In this document: positions 1 through 7,458 of the stretch, piece by piece | How positions within the stretch are numbered: position 1 is the stretch's first letter | Layout: every line of letters starts with the position of its first letter | NCBI GenBank assembly: GCA_034408875.1 | Contig: JAWXCJ010000026.1 | Location: 1-30,115 of the forward strand | Direction of reading: 5' to 3' | Origin: JANNHK01 sp034408875 | GTDB taxonomy: Bacteria > Actinomycetota > Acidimicrobiia > IMCC26256 > PALSA-610 | DNA length: 30,115 nt | Translations under genes and position numbers: made by a program | The notes under the pieces: generated by a model | What the model was told of the DNA's origin: nothing | The model's input: only the letters and a program-made list of their open reading frames with translations | Database searches by the model: none

Positions 1-118
1 CGCGGTCCCAGTACGTAAGCGCGGTGACCTCACCGGGCGCCACGTCGTCGGGGAACGCGACCTGGAACCATCCGAACGGGATCGGGAACGAGAAGCGACC
101 GGCCGCGTGAACACCCAT
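1..118 (-). CDS. Rieske-type oxygenase, N-terminal fragment (cut by window edge)
   Basis: The first 39 codons of a minus-strand gene begin at ATG 118 and run off the left edge. The visible N-terminus contains FPIPFGWFQVAF followed by DDVAPGEV and a Tyr-Trp pair. This is typical of the segment just before the [2Fe-2S] Rieske domain in actinobacterial ring-hydroxylating oxygenases. The Cys-His cluster ligands would lie beyond the edge and are not seen. A perfect KstR operator sits 10 bp upstream of the start, shared with the divergent patatin gene. This suggests a steroid-linked oxygenase, but it does not resemble the N-terminus of 3-ketosteroid 9-alpha-hydroxylase KshA as I remember it. The substrate is unknown. 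The family call rests on a short fragment. Confidence 0.6.
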   Translation of the reverse strand, partial: MGVHAAGRFSFPIPFGWFQVAFPDDVAPGEVTALTYWDR

Positions 119-128
119 CGGCCGATTT

Positions 129-142
129 TAGAACGTGTTTCA
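129..142. promoter_or_regulatory. KstR operator 1 (divergent promoter)
   Basis: TAGAACGTGTTTCA matches the established KstR consensus TNNAACNNGTTNNA at all eight fixed positions. It lies in the 49-bp gap between the Rieske start (118, minus) and the patatin start (168, plus), so one bound repressor dimer could control both. The half sites AAC and GTT are symmetric about the central GT. A KstR-like repressor is encoded at 20636-21235. Confidence 0.85.
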
Positions 143-167
143 TTTCTTGGCAACGTACCCTCTGCCC

Positions 168-1064
168 ATGCGGATCGGCCTGGTACTGGGAGCGGGCGGG
201 GTCACCGGCCACGCCTTCCACGTGGGCGTGCTCCAGGCCGTCGAAGCGGTCACGGGCTGGAATCCGCGCTCGGCCGACGTGGTGGTGGGCACGTCGGCCG
301 GGTCGGTGGTCGGCGCCCTGCTGCGGGCCGATGTCGACGACATCCGCCCCCGACCGCCGGAACGCTCGCTGATCCCGGCAACGGGTGCGCGTGCCCCACG
401 ACCGTTCGCGTCGCCCGAGCTGCTGTTGCGTTCGGGGCTCCGGCCGTGGACGGCCCGGTTCGGCAAGGTCGCGGCCGCGACGCTGCCCGAAGGTCGCGTC
501 TCGACGGAGCTCATCGTCGCCGACATGCGGGCCCTGTTCGACGGCTGGACCGCGCGCCCGCTGTGGATCAACGCGATGCGCCTCGACAGCGGCGCCCGCG
601 TCACGTTCGGCCGCGATGGCGCACCCACCACCGATGTCGCCACCGCGATCGCAGCATCGTGCGCGATCCCGTCGTTTTTCGCGCCCGTCGAGATCGATGG
701 CGTGCGCTACGTCGACGGCGGCGCGCATTCCCCCACCAACGCCGACCTCCTGGCCGGCGAAGGTCTCGACCTCGTCGTCGTCTCGTCGCCGATGTCGATC
801 ACCGCGACGACGACCCGCTTCGCCCTCGACACCGCGGGCCGGCGCCTCTCGCGCTACTACCTCGCCCAAGAGGTCGGCCGCGTCCGCAAGGCAGGTACGC
901 CCGTCATCACGTTCCAACCAACCCCCGCCGACCTCGCGGTCATGGGCATCAACGCGATGGATGCGTCGCGCCGCCTGCCGATCATCGAGCAGGTCGCCGC
1001 GTCGGCGAGAGCCCGCCTCGAACGCCCCGACGCCGCCGAACGGATCGCCCGCCTCGCGTCCTAG
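168..1064 (+). CDS. Patatin-like phospholipase / lipid acyl hydrolase
   Basis: This is a 298-residue protein of the patatin family, serine acyl hydrolases with a Ser-Asp dyad. The N-terminus carries the glycine-rich oxyanion loop LGAGGVTGHAFHVG (residues 7-20). GTSAGS at 41-46 holds the nucleophile Ser43, and the DGG near residue 183 gives the catalytic Asp. No signal peptide is visible, so it is probably cytoplasmic. I chose ATG 168 because the conserved fold starts there; an upstream GTG at 135 would fall inside the KstR operator. It is transcribed divergently from the Rieske gene and shares its operator. That suggests it releases acyl groups, possibly from sterol esters or other lipids, during sterol growth. 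That role is inference; the family is clear. Confidence 0.85.
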   Translation: MRIGLVLGAGGVTGHAFHVGVLQAVEAVTGWNPRSADVVVGTSAGSVVGALLRADVDDIRPRPPERSLIPATGARAPRPFASPELLLRSGLRPWTARFGKVAAATLPEGRVSTELIVADMRALFDGWTARPLWINAMRLDSGARVTFGRDGAPTTDVATAIAASCAIPSFFAPVEIDGVRYVDGGAHSPTNADLLAGEGLDLVVVSSPMSITATTTRFALDTAGRRLSRYYLAQEVGRVRKAGTPVITFQPTPADLAVMGINAMDASRRLPIIEQVAASARARLERPDAAERIARLAS

Positions 1065-1194
1065 CGCCAGGCAGGCAAAGGTCATTCGTGGTCGGGACCT
1101 AGGGCCCTATCGGCCAACCGGCCCCTCCGCTGACAATCAGTGCACAACGCACGTCGGCGGCCCTTCGCCGATGGCTCACGCCAGGAGCGGAACC

Positions 1195-1821
1195 ATGAAG
1201 CGCAGGACCCTCGACATCATGTTCAGCATCGGCGGGCTGTTCCTCTCCGGACTGCTGCTCGTGCTCGGTCTGGTCATGACGAGCAACGCCAACTTCGCCA
1301 ACGACTACGTCAAGGACCAGCTCGCCGCACAGAAGATCTTCTTCACGCCCCTCGAAGCCCTGTCCGACGCAGAGAAAGAGGCCGACTGCGTCGTCGAGTA
1401 CGCAGGCGAGCAGCTCGTGACCGGCAAGCAGGCAGAGTGCTACGCCAACGAGTACATCGGGCTGCACGTTTCCGAAACGGCCGAAGGGCTGACGTACGCC
1501 GAACTCGGTACTCCGCAACGCGAACTCCGCACCCAGGTGACCGAAGCGACGGAGTCGAACGACCCCGCGCTCGAGGACCTGCAGGCGCAGCTCGACGAGA
1601 TCAACGGTCAGCGTGAGACCCTCTTCAAGGGCGAGACACTGCGCGGCGTGCTGCTGACGTCATACGGCTTCAGCGAGTTCGGCACGAAGGGCGAACAAGT
1701 CGCGACTGTCGCCTACATCGCAGCGTTCCTGCTGTTCGTGCTCTCGATCGCCGGCTTCATCCACGCGTTCCGGACCCCGAAGGAAGCGACCTTCGCCGAG
1801 CCGGAGCACACAGCCGCCTAG
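1195..1821 (+). CDS. Two-TM conserved membrane protein of unknown function
   Basis: This 208-residue protein has one hydrophobic helix near residues 9-30 and a second near 173-191, with a charged loop of about 140 residues between them. The loop has two cysteines (ADCVVEY and AECYANE contexts) that could form a disulfide if it is outside. Gln/Glu-rich, probably helical sequence precedes the second helix. The start ATG 1195 follows AGGAGCGG at a good distance. A continuous reading frame extends far upstream, but it overlaps the patatin gene and has no membrane-protein character. The stop (1819-1821) overlaps the convergent hydrolase stop (1818-1820). I do not recognise a named family. The 130-bp gap before it (1065-1194) holds only a weak GGGCC/GGCCC inverted repeat. 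Confidence 0.8.
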   Translation: MKRRTLDIMFSIGGLFLSGLLLVLGLVMTSNANFANDYVKDQLAAQKIFFTPLEALSDAEKEADCVVEYAGEQLVTGKQAECYANEYIGLHVSETAEGLTYAELGTPQRELRTQVTEATESNDPALEDLQAQLDEINGQRETLFKGETLRGVLLTSYGFSEFGTKGEQVATVAYIAAFLLFVLSIAGFIHAFRTPKEATFAEPEHTAA

Positions 1822-2864
1822 AACTCCAACTGTGATGCGAGCGTCGACAGGCGGTTACTCCGGAGTGCCTCACGCATGACGTCGGCGTCGAGCGCGTTGG
1901 AGAGGTAACAGAAGGAAACACCGGATGCGGGATCCGCCCACGCGACTTGCGCGTGGGCGCCCGCATGTCCGAACGAGCCGGGTGAGTTGTCCTCTCCGAA
2001 GATGGCGTAGCGCAGCATGTGCATACCGTCGTCGCCCGCGAGCACAAGGCCGAGCGTGCGGTTGGCGGGGACGCCCATCATCGGGTCGGGGAACACGCAG
2101 CGGATATTTGTCTTCGCGTCGTGCAAGATTGCGGGATCCCACACGCCGGCCGGGTTGTGCAGCAACGCTTGGTAGAAGGTCGCCATGACGGCTGCGGTCA
2201 TGATGCCGCCGCCGCCGGGCACGCCGGCCACGCGGCGGTCGGGCGACGACAGCTCGTTGAGCATCGGCGACTCCTGCTCGCCGATCTCGACCCCTGGCGC
2301 GATGTCGTCCTGCGCTTCGATCGGAATGCCGAGCACCCGCGGGAGCCCGTGCGGCGCGGTCACGTACTGCTCGACGAAGTCGCGGAAATCGAGTCCGCTC
2401 AATCTTTCGATCAAGTCCGCGAGCACCCAGTGCGCCGACGTCGCGTGGTACTCGAACCGGGTGCCCGGCTCCCACTCGAGCTGCCATTCTGCGAACTGCG
2501 CGACGCGGTGCGCGGGGTCGGAGCCCTTCACGAGGTCCATGGGCGCGTTCGGGAGCCCGGCGGCGTGCACCATGACCTGCTCGACCGTCACCAATTCCTT
2601 GCCGAACGTCGCGAACTCCGGGATGTATTCGGCAACGGGCCGGGCAACGTCGAGCTTCCCTTGCGCGATCAGCAACCACATCGCCGACGCGACGATCGGC
2701 TTCGTCGCGGAGAAGACACCGAACCGCGTCGTGTTCGTCGCGTCGCCGTACGTCTCGAACGCGAGCATCTCACCGTCGCGCGCGACGGCGAGCTGGCAGG
2801 CGGGCAGCCAGCCGCTGTCGACGTCGGCCTTTGCGGTCTCGAGAAGAGCGGTTAGGTCGCTCAC
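1818..2864 (-). CDS. Serine beta-lactamase-fold hydrolase / esterase
   Basis: A 348-residue member of the class C beta-lactamase-like family, which includes EstB-type esterases. The catalytic SxxK motif is S52-A-T-K55 and the family tyrosine is probably Tyr139 (EYHAT). A C-terminal GHAGA element stands where the third active-site strand lies. There is no signal peptide, which argues against a true beta-lactamase and for an intracellular esterase or lipase. The start is GTG 2864. The upstream oxidoreductase ends at 2892 in its open frame, or at 2872 if its frameshift is corrected, which would make a tight two-gene operon. Several mycobacterial Lip proteins share this fold. The substrate cannot be told from sequence. 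Confidence 0.85.
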   Translation of the reverse strand: MSDLTALLETAKADVDSGWLPACQLAVARDGEMLAFETYGDATNTTRFGVFSATKPIVASAMWLLIAQGKLDVARPVAEYIPEFATFGKELVTVEQVMVHAAGLPNAPMDLVKGSDPAHRVAQFAEWQLEWEPGTRFEYHATSAHWVLADLIERLSGLDFRDFVEQYVTAPHGLPRVLGIPIEAQDDIAPGVEIGEQESPMLNELSSPDRRVAGVPGGGGIMTAAVMATFYQALLHNPAGVWDPAILHDAKTNIRCVFPDPMMGVPANRTLGLVLAGDDGMHMLRYAIFGEDNSPGSFGHAGAHAQVAWADPASGVSFCYLSNALDADVMREALRSNRLSTLASQLEF

Positions 2865-2891
2865 GCATACCTCATATCTCGTACTGGGCGA

Positions 2892-3650
2892 TCACTTCGT
2901 CGCCGAACCGGGCGAGTCCGTCACGTTGGGTCGGCAGCGCGTTCGGATCGCCGCCGTAGTGCGCAACGTCCGCAGCGACTCGAGAATTTCGACCAATTCG
3001 GCGCGCGTGGTCTGCACCGAGATCCAGCCGTCACCGAGCTTCGCCGCCCGCCGCAACGCGGGTTCCGAGTGCCCACCGACGTACAACGGCACGGGCGCGT
3101 CGGGCGCGGGGCTGATCATGAGCCGGTCGAAGTCGTAGTGCGTCCCGTGGTACTCGACCCACTCCGGTCCGCGCCCGGCACACACCAGCCGCAGGATCTC
3201 CATCATCTCGTTGGTGCGGACGCCGCGGGTGCGCATCTCGGTGCGGGTCCACGCGAACTCCTCGGGGATCCACGACAGCCCGATTCCGAGTGCCACGCGG
3301 TTCCCCGAGAGCACCGCGAGCGACGAGAGCTGCTTCGCCAGGAGCAGCGGGTCGCGCAACGGGTCGCGCAACGGGTCGCGCCGCGGGAGTTTCACGACGT
3401 TGGTCACGAACCGGATGCGTTCGGTGACCGCGACCATGGCGGCCATCGCGATGAACGGCTCGACAAACGGCGTGTCCGGAGCCCAGAACCGGCCGCCATC
3501 GGCCGAGTACGGGTAGTCGGCCGACACCGTCTCGGGAAAGAACACCGAGTCGGGCACCGCGATCGTGTCGAACCCGGCCGCCTCGGCCGCGCGTGCGAGC
3601 GGCACCAGTCGATCGGCGGGCAGCATCGGCAACGCGGCGGTCCACTTCAC
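2892..3650 (-). CDS. Luciferase-like F420-type oxidoreductase, probably frameshifted at the 3' end
   Basis: This luciferase-like monooxygenase (LLM) protein belongs to the F420-dependent group. Visible family blocks are the N-terminal ALPMLPAD, AVPDSVFFPE, the strand VTNVVKLP, LGIGLSWIPEEF and PLYVGGHSE. The start GTG 3650 gives the usual N-terminus; a longer upstream reading looks non-coding. Two oddities are present. A 12-bp tandem repeat (3349-3380) gives RDPLRDPLRDPL where one RDPL is expected. After residue ~230 the open frame ends in a Thr/Arg-rich tail with no family likeness. The -1 frame instead reads RDGLARFGDEVIAQY and stops at 2872, a typical C-terminus for this group. Even then the C-terminal region seems some 30-40 residues short. 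It is either a decaying gene or an assembly error. It is divergent from the SDR gene, 21 bp away. Confidence 0.75.
   Translation of the reverse strand: MKWTAALPMLPADRLVPLARAAEAAGFDTIAVPDSVFFPETVSADYPYSADGGRFWAPDTPFVEPFIAMAAMVAVTERIRFVTNVVKLPRRDPLRDPLRDPLLLAKQLSSLAVLSGNRVALGIGLSWIPEEFAWTRTEMRTRGVRTNEMMEILRLVCAGRGPEWVEYHGTHYDFDRLMISPAPDAPVPLYVGGHSEPALRRAAKLGDGWISVQTTRAELVEILESLRTLRTTAAIRTRCRPNVTDSPGSATK
3349..3380. repeat. 12-bp in-frame tandem repeat inside the oxidoreductase gene
   Basis: GGGTCGCGCAAC occurs at 3349-3360 and 3361-3372, followed by a partial third copy (GGGTCGCG, 3373-3380). On the coding strand each unit adds Arg-Asp-Pro-Leu. Relatives normally carry a single Leu-rich linker here before LLLAKQ, so the extra units look like slippage duplications. 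Confidence 0.85.
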
Positions 3651-3671
3651 GGCGGCGTAGCGTACGCAGCC

Positions 3672-4430
3672 ATGGCCACGATTGCGATTACGGGTTCGGC
3701 GGGCGGGATCGGCATAGCAACACGCGCACGGCTGGAGGCCGACGGTCACCGGGTCATCGGCATCGACATGCGTGATGCCGAGGTCATCGCCGACCTCTCG
3801 ACGGCCGAGGGTCGAGGCGCGATGGTCGCCGCCGTGGGCGAGATGAGCGGCGGCACGCTCGACGGCCTCGTCGCCGGCGCGGGTGTGATGGGCGACGCGA
3901 TCGCGGTGTCGGTCAACTTCTTCGGAGCGATCGCGACCATCGACGGGTTGCGACCCTTCCTCGAACGCGGCACCAACCCGAGCGCGATCGCGATCAGCTC
4001 CAACTCCACCACGACGCAGCCCGGCATCTCACTCGATCTGATCAATGCCTGCCTCGACAACGACGAACCCAAAGCCCGCGAGCTCGCGGATGCGTTCAAG
4101 GGCCACGGCTACGCGGGCTCGAAGCTCGCATTGGCCCGGTGGGTGCGGCGAGCCGCGGCCGACTGGATCGGCTCCGGCGTGCGGCTCAACGCGATCGCGC
4201 CCGGTGTGATCGAAACGCCGATGACCGCGAACGACCTCGACTTCATCTTCTCGATCCCCGACGTGTTCCCGGTCCCGATCGGGCGGCCGGGCCGGCCCGA
4301 GGAAGCGGCGGAACTGCTCGCGTTCCTCTTGTCGCCCGCGGCGTCATTTTTCGTCGGGTCCCTTGTCTTCATGGACGGCGGCACCGACGCCGCCACCCGG
4401 TCCGAGGACTGGCCCGAAGTACGGATGTAG
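3672..4430 (+). CDS. Short-chain dehydrogenase/reductase, hydroxysteroid dehydrogenase-like
   Basis: A 252-residue classical SDR. The NAD(P)-binding motif is GSAGGIG at residues 8-14, with a following acidic IDMRD at 31-35 that favours NAD(H). The catalytic set is Asn82, Ser near 110, Tyr147 and Lys151 (YAGSK). An insertion of about 20 residues before the Tyr, with LINACLDNDEPKA, is typical of the 3-alpha-hydroxysteroid / coniferyl alcohol dehydrogenase subgroup. PGVIETPM follows as expected. The start ATG 3672 is 21 bp from the divergent oxidoreductase. It heads a plus-strand run with the phosphotransferase (9-bp gap). Oxidation of a steroid hydroxyl would suit the window, but no KstR site precedes it, so the steroid substrate remains inference. 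Confidence 0.85.
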   Translation: MATIAITGSAGGIGIATRARLEADGHRVIGIDMRDAEVIADLSTAEGRGAMVAAVGEMSGGTLDGLVAGAGVMGDAIAVSVNFFGAIATIDGLRPFLERGTNPSAIAISSNSTTTQPGISLDLINACLDNDEPKARELADAFKGHGYAGSKLALARWVRRAAADWIGSGVRLNAIAPGVIETPMTANDLDFIFSIPDVFPVPIGRPGRPEEAAELLAFLLSPAASFFVGSLVFMDGGTDAATRSEDWPEVRM

Positions 4431-4439
4431 TTTCAGCGG

Positions 4440-5537
4440 ATGGCCGAAGACGAGATCGTCCTCAACACGCCGTGGCGACGCGACCCGGGCGACGTCGGGC
4501 CCGCGCTCGAACGCTGGGCCCGCGAAACGATCGGTCCCGACATCGAGCTGTTCGACATCCGGGCCCCCGGCAACGGCTACTCGAGTGAGACGGTCCTGTT
4601 CGAGACCCGCGACCCGTCCGGTGCGGTCGACTCGCTCGTGGCCCGGCTCGCGCCGATGCCCGACGTCTTCCCCGTGTTCGCCGAGTACGACCTCACGCTC
4701 CAGCGCAAGTGCATGCAGCTCGTGCGGGCCGACACCGACGTTCCGGTACCCGACGTCGTCCACCCCGAGCAGGACGCGTCGTGGCTGGGCACGCCGTTCA
4801 TCGTGATGCGCCGCGTCGACGGTGTCGCACCGCTCGACGTTCCGCCCTACGTGTTCGGCGGTTGGGTCATGGACGCGACGCCGGAGGAACGCGCGCACAT
4901 GCAGCACAATGCGATCTCCGTGTTGGTCCAACTGCACGAGATCACACCCGAGACGCACGATCTCTCGTGGGTTACGCCCCGCCAGGGCGGCGACAGCGCG
5001 CTCGAACGCCTCCTCGCGCACGAACGCTGGTACTACGAATGGGCCCGCGAGGGCGACACGTACCCGCTCATCGAGCGGTCGCTCGACTGGCTCGAGAAGC
5101 ACATGCCCCGCGACATTCCGGGCGTGTTCAGCTGGGGTGACGCCCGCATCGGCAACATGCTGTGGCGCGACTTCGAACCGGTTGCGGTGCTCGACTGGGA
5201 AATGGCGACGGTCGGCCCACGCGAGGTCGACCTCGCGTGGATGATCTTCCTCCACAGGTTCTTCCAGGACATGGCGGAGCGCTTCGAGATGCCGGGGCTC
5301 CCCGACTTCATGGAGCGCGACACACTCGCCGCGACCTACGAAGGGTTGAGCGGCCACACCGTCGCCCACCTGGAGTGGTACGAAGTCTTCGCCGCGCTGC
5401 GGTTCGCGATCGTCTCGGTGCGCACCACCGCGCGCAGCGTCGCGTACGGGGTGCAGGAGAAAACCGCCGACCCCGACGACGTGATCATGTTCCGCAATCT
5501 GCTCGAGCAGATGATGGACGGGAGCTACTGGACCTGA
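4440..5537 (+). CDS. Phosphotransferase family protein (APH-like kinase fold)
   Basis: A 365-residue kinase-fold protein of the aminoglycoside-phosphotransferase superfamily (APH/ACAD10-like group). The catalytic loop reads SWGDARIGNML, with Trp where classic members have His but with the essential Asp and Asn kept. The metal-binding DWE follows in LDWEMATVGP, then REVDLAW. As I recall, the WGD form is usual in one actinobacterial subfamily, so it need not mean loss of activity. N-terminal strands with NGYSSE and the helix LQRKCMQL complete the fold. Related proteins are often found with SDR and acyl-CoA genes, and some phosphorylate hydroxyacyl or alcohol groups. Here it follows the SDR by 9 bp. 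The stop overlaps the ATG of the next micro-ORF (TGATG). Confidence 0.85.
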   Translation: MAEDEIVLNTPWRRDPGDVGPALERWARETIGPDIELFDIRAPGNGYSSETVLFETRDPSGAVDSLVARLAPMPDVFPVFAEYDLTLQRKCMQLVRADTDVPVPDVVHPEQDASWLGTPFIVMRRVDGVAPLDVPPYVFGGWVMDATPEERAHMQHNAISVLVQLHEITPETHDLSWVTPRQGGDSALERLLAHERWYYEWAREGDTYPLIERSLDWLEKHMPRDIPGVFSWGDARIGNMLWRDFEPVAVLDWEMATVGPREVDLAWMIFLHRFFQDMAERFEMPGLPDFMERDTLAATYEGLSGHTVAHLEWYEVFAALRFAIVSVRTTARSVAYGVQEKTADPDDVIMFRNLLEQMMDGSYWT

Positions 5538-5605
5538 TGGCACACGCCGAGGTGGGACCGCTCGCGTTCAAGGAGAAGCGCCCCGCGAAGTTCACCCGCT
5601 CGTGA
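5537..5605 (+). CDS. Possible 22-residue micro-ORF linking two genes
   Basis: ATG 5537 shares a base with the stop of the phosphotransferase (TGATG), and its stop TGA 5603-5605 overlaps the GTG start (5602) of the DegT-family gene. It encodes 22 residues, basic at the C-terminus (ends KFTRS). The double overlap would allow continuous coupled translation across three frames. I recognise no family. It could equally be a chance reading that merely fills the gap, or the residue of an altered end or start of a neighbour. Confidence 0.3.
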   Translation: MAHAEVGPLAFKEKRPAKFTRS

Positions 5606-6807
5606 CCAGGCCTCGGCGCATCGAGTACGCGGGCAGCGTCCACGACGAGGAGGAGATCGAGGCGGTCGTCGCGGTGCTCCGGGGTGGCGCGACGGCGTTG
5701 CGCATCGGCCGCAACGTGCGCGAGATGGAGAAGTCGGTCGCCGCGACGTTCGCGAAGCAGCACGGGATCATGGTCAACTCGGGTTCGTCGGCGCTGTACC
5801 TCGCGGTCGAGTTGCTCGGGCTGGAACCGGGCGACGAGGTCGTCACCGCCGCGGTCACGTTCTCGACCGACGTCGCGCCGATCGTGCGGGCCGGGCTCGT
5901 GCCCGTGTTCGTCGACGTCACCGAGGACACCTACCAGATCGACGTCGACCAGATCGAGGACGCGGTCGGCCCCCGCACCAAGGCGATCCTCGCACCGAAC
6001 CTCATCGGCAACTGCCCCGACTGGGACGCCATCCGGGCCGTCGCCGACCGCCACGGTCTCCAGGTCGTCGAAGACTCGTGCGACTGCCTGGGAGCGACGC
6101 TGCGCGGAACACCCACCGGTACCCGCAGCGACATCTCGGTCACGAGCTTCGCGCTGTCGCACATCATCACCGCCGCGGGAACCGGCGGCATGGTGTGCCT
6201 CGACGACTCGGCACTGCTCGATCGCTGCCTGCTGCTGCGCCGGTGGGGCCGGCGCAGCGAGGTGAAATTCTTCGGCACGCAACGGGGCGACAAGCGCTTC
6301 TTCTCCGACGTCGACGGCCTCGAGTACGACGACCTGTTCATCTTCGACGAAGTCGGCTGGAACTTCGAGCCGTCAGAACTCTCCGCCGCGTTCGGCGTGG
6401 TGCAGATGCGCAAACTCGCCGCCAATCTCGAACGCCGCAAGCGGAACTTCGCGCTCCTCGCCGAGCATTTCGGAACGCGGCCCGACGTGTTCGTCCTCCC
6501 CCGCGTCACGCCCGGCGTCGAAACGGGCTGGCACATGTTCCCGATCATGATTCGCCCGGAGTCCGGCGTGCGCCGCGCCGACTTCCAGCAGCACATGGAA
6601 GCGGCGGGCGTCGACACCCGCATGGTGTGGACCGGCAACCTCACCCGCCAACCTGCGTTCAAGAACGTGGAGCACCGCGTCGCCGCCGGCGGCCTCCCGA
6701 ACGCCGATCGCGTGATGGAGACGGGCCTGATCCTGCCGTGCAACCACGCACTGGACGACGACGGCGTGGACTACGTCTGCGAGACAGCCGACGCGTTCTT
6801 TCGGTGA
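5602..6807 (+). CDS. DegT/DnrJ/EryC1/StrS-family PLP enzyme with His replacing the PLP lysine
   Basis: This is a 401-residue fold-type I enzyme of the sugar aminotransferase family. It has the substrate/PLP segment NSGSSALYL (59-67), the Asp that contacts the PLP nitrogen in VVEDSCD (Asp158) and GWNFEPSELSAAFG near 255. The lysine that normally binds PLP is replaced: TSFALSHIIT places His187 at that position. Lys-to-His at this site is known in ColD- and RfbH-type 3-dehydratases, which remove a hydroxyl group instead of transferring an amine. The RfbH [2Fe-2S] cysteine pattern is absent, so the ColD type fits better. A nucleotide-sugar 4-keto-6-deoxy substrate is therefore likely, yet no other sugar-nucleotide gene is nearby. 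Start GTG 5602. Confidence 0.8.
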   Translation: MTRPRRIEYAGSVHDEEEIEAVVAVLRGGATALRIGRNVREMEKSVAATFAKQHGIMVNSGSSALYLAVELLGLEPGDEVVTAAVTFSTDVAPIVRAGLVPVFVDVTEDTYQIDVDQIEDAVGPRTKAILAPNLIGNCPDWDAIRAVADRHGLQVVEDSCDCLGATLRGTPTGTRSDISVTSFALSHIITAAGTGGMVCLDDSALLDRCLLLRRWGRRSEVKFFGTQRGDKRFFSDVDGLEYDDLFIFDEVGWNFEPSELSAAFGVVQMRKLAANLERRKRNFALLAEHFGTRPDVFVLPRVTPGVETGWHMFPIMIRPESGVRRADFQQHMEAAGVDTRMVWTGNLTRQPAFKNVEHRVAAGGLPNADRVMETGLILPCNHALDDDGVDYVCETADAFFR

Positions 6808-6815
6808 CCGAACCG

Positions 6816-7396
6816 TCAGTCCCAGTAGCCCGCGCAGACGACCCGCCGCGTGTCGAGTGTGGCGCACCGCCCGGCCTCGAATGTGCCGTCGCGGATGAGA
6901 ACACCGTGACTTGATTCGATCGGCGAGTCAGTCCATAGACGCACCGTCTCGCCGTCGACCTCGGCGCGATCGATCTCGTACCAACCGACACGACCCTCGA
7001 CCGGTTCACCCGCCGGCGCCGCGTCGTTCAACGCGTTCCGACTCGGGGTGAACCGAGCCAGGTCGGGAAGGCTGAAATTGAGCGCCGCCGCCATCACTAC
7101 CGCGACGAAGGGTGGGAGCACCCATCGGACGAACCAGTGCCGATGGAGCCACTCGCCACTCGCGGCCACGACGAGCAGCACAAACCACACGAATCCGTAC
7201 GCGCACCACCAGCAGAAAGAAGAAGAACTCCGCAAAGAAGTCGACGTCGGCGTAGCTCCACCGCCACAACGTCGACAGGCTGAGCAATGCCCGGCACGGC
7301 GCCGCACGTCAACTCCCAGGGAAAACGGGTAGTTCGCGTCTCGTGTTCCATCGCCGGATCGTGCAGGACCGAGAACGCCCAGACGACCGCCTTCAC
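6816..7396 (-). pseudogene. Membrane protein gene broken by two frameshifts
   Basis: Three reading frames join into one plausible protein. Frame 1 starts at GTG 7396 (MKAVVWAFSVLHDP...) with the upstream piece ending in AVPGI near 7288. Frame 2 then gives a continuation with LSLSTLWRWSYADVDFF. Frame 3, from about 7215 to the stop at 6816, gives CAYGFVWFVLLVV, a second helix FVAVVMAAALNF and a soluble C-terminal part ending in VVCAGYWD. Each piece looks protein-like only between the shifts. The second shift lies in a TTC/TTT-rich stretch, a place prone to indels. The product would be a small membrane protein with two or three helices and an outer domain. No family recognised. It may be a true pseudogene or intact in nature with two sequencing errors. 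Confidence 0.55.
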
Positions 7397-7458
7397 CGCG
7401 TCTCCACAGCTTCTCGATGAAACTCAGGTGAGATCTCCGCACGGCCGATGCATTGAGC

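Noticed and set aside
4440..5537. Loss of function in the phosphotransferase because HGD is WGD
   Set aside because: The catalytic Asp, the Asn and the DWE motif are intact, and a Trp at this place is, as far as I recall, normal for one actinobacterial subfamily.
7027..7040. Near-match to the KstR operator (TTCAACGCGTTCCG)
   Set aside because: The last fixed base is G instead of A, and it lies inside the broken membrane gene, not before a start.
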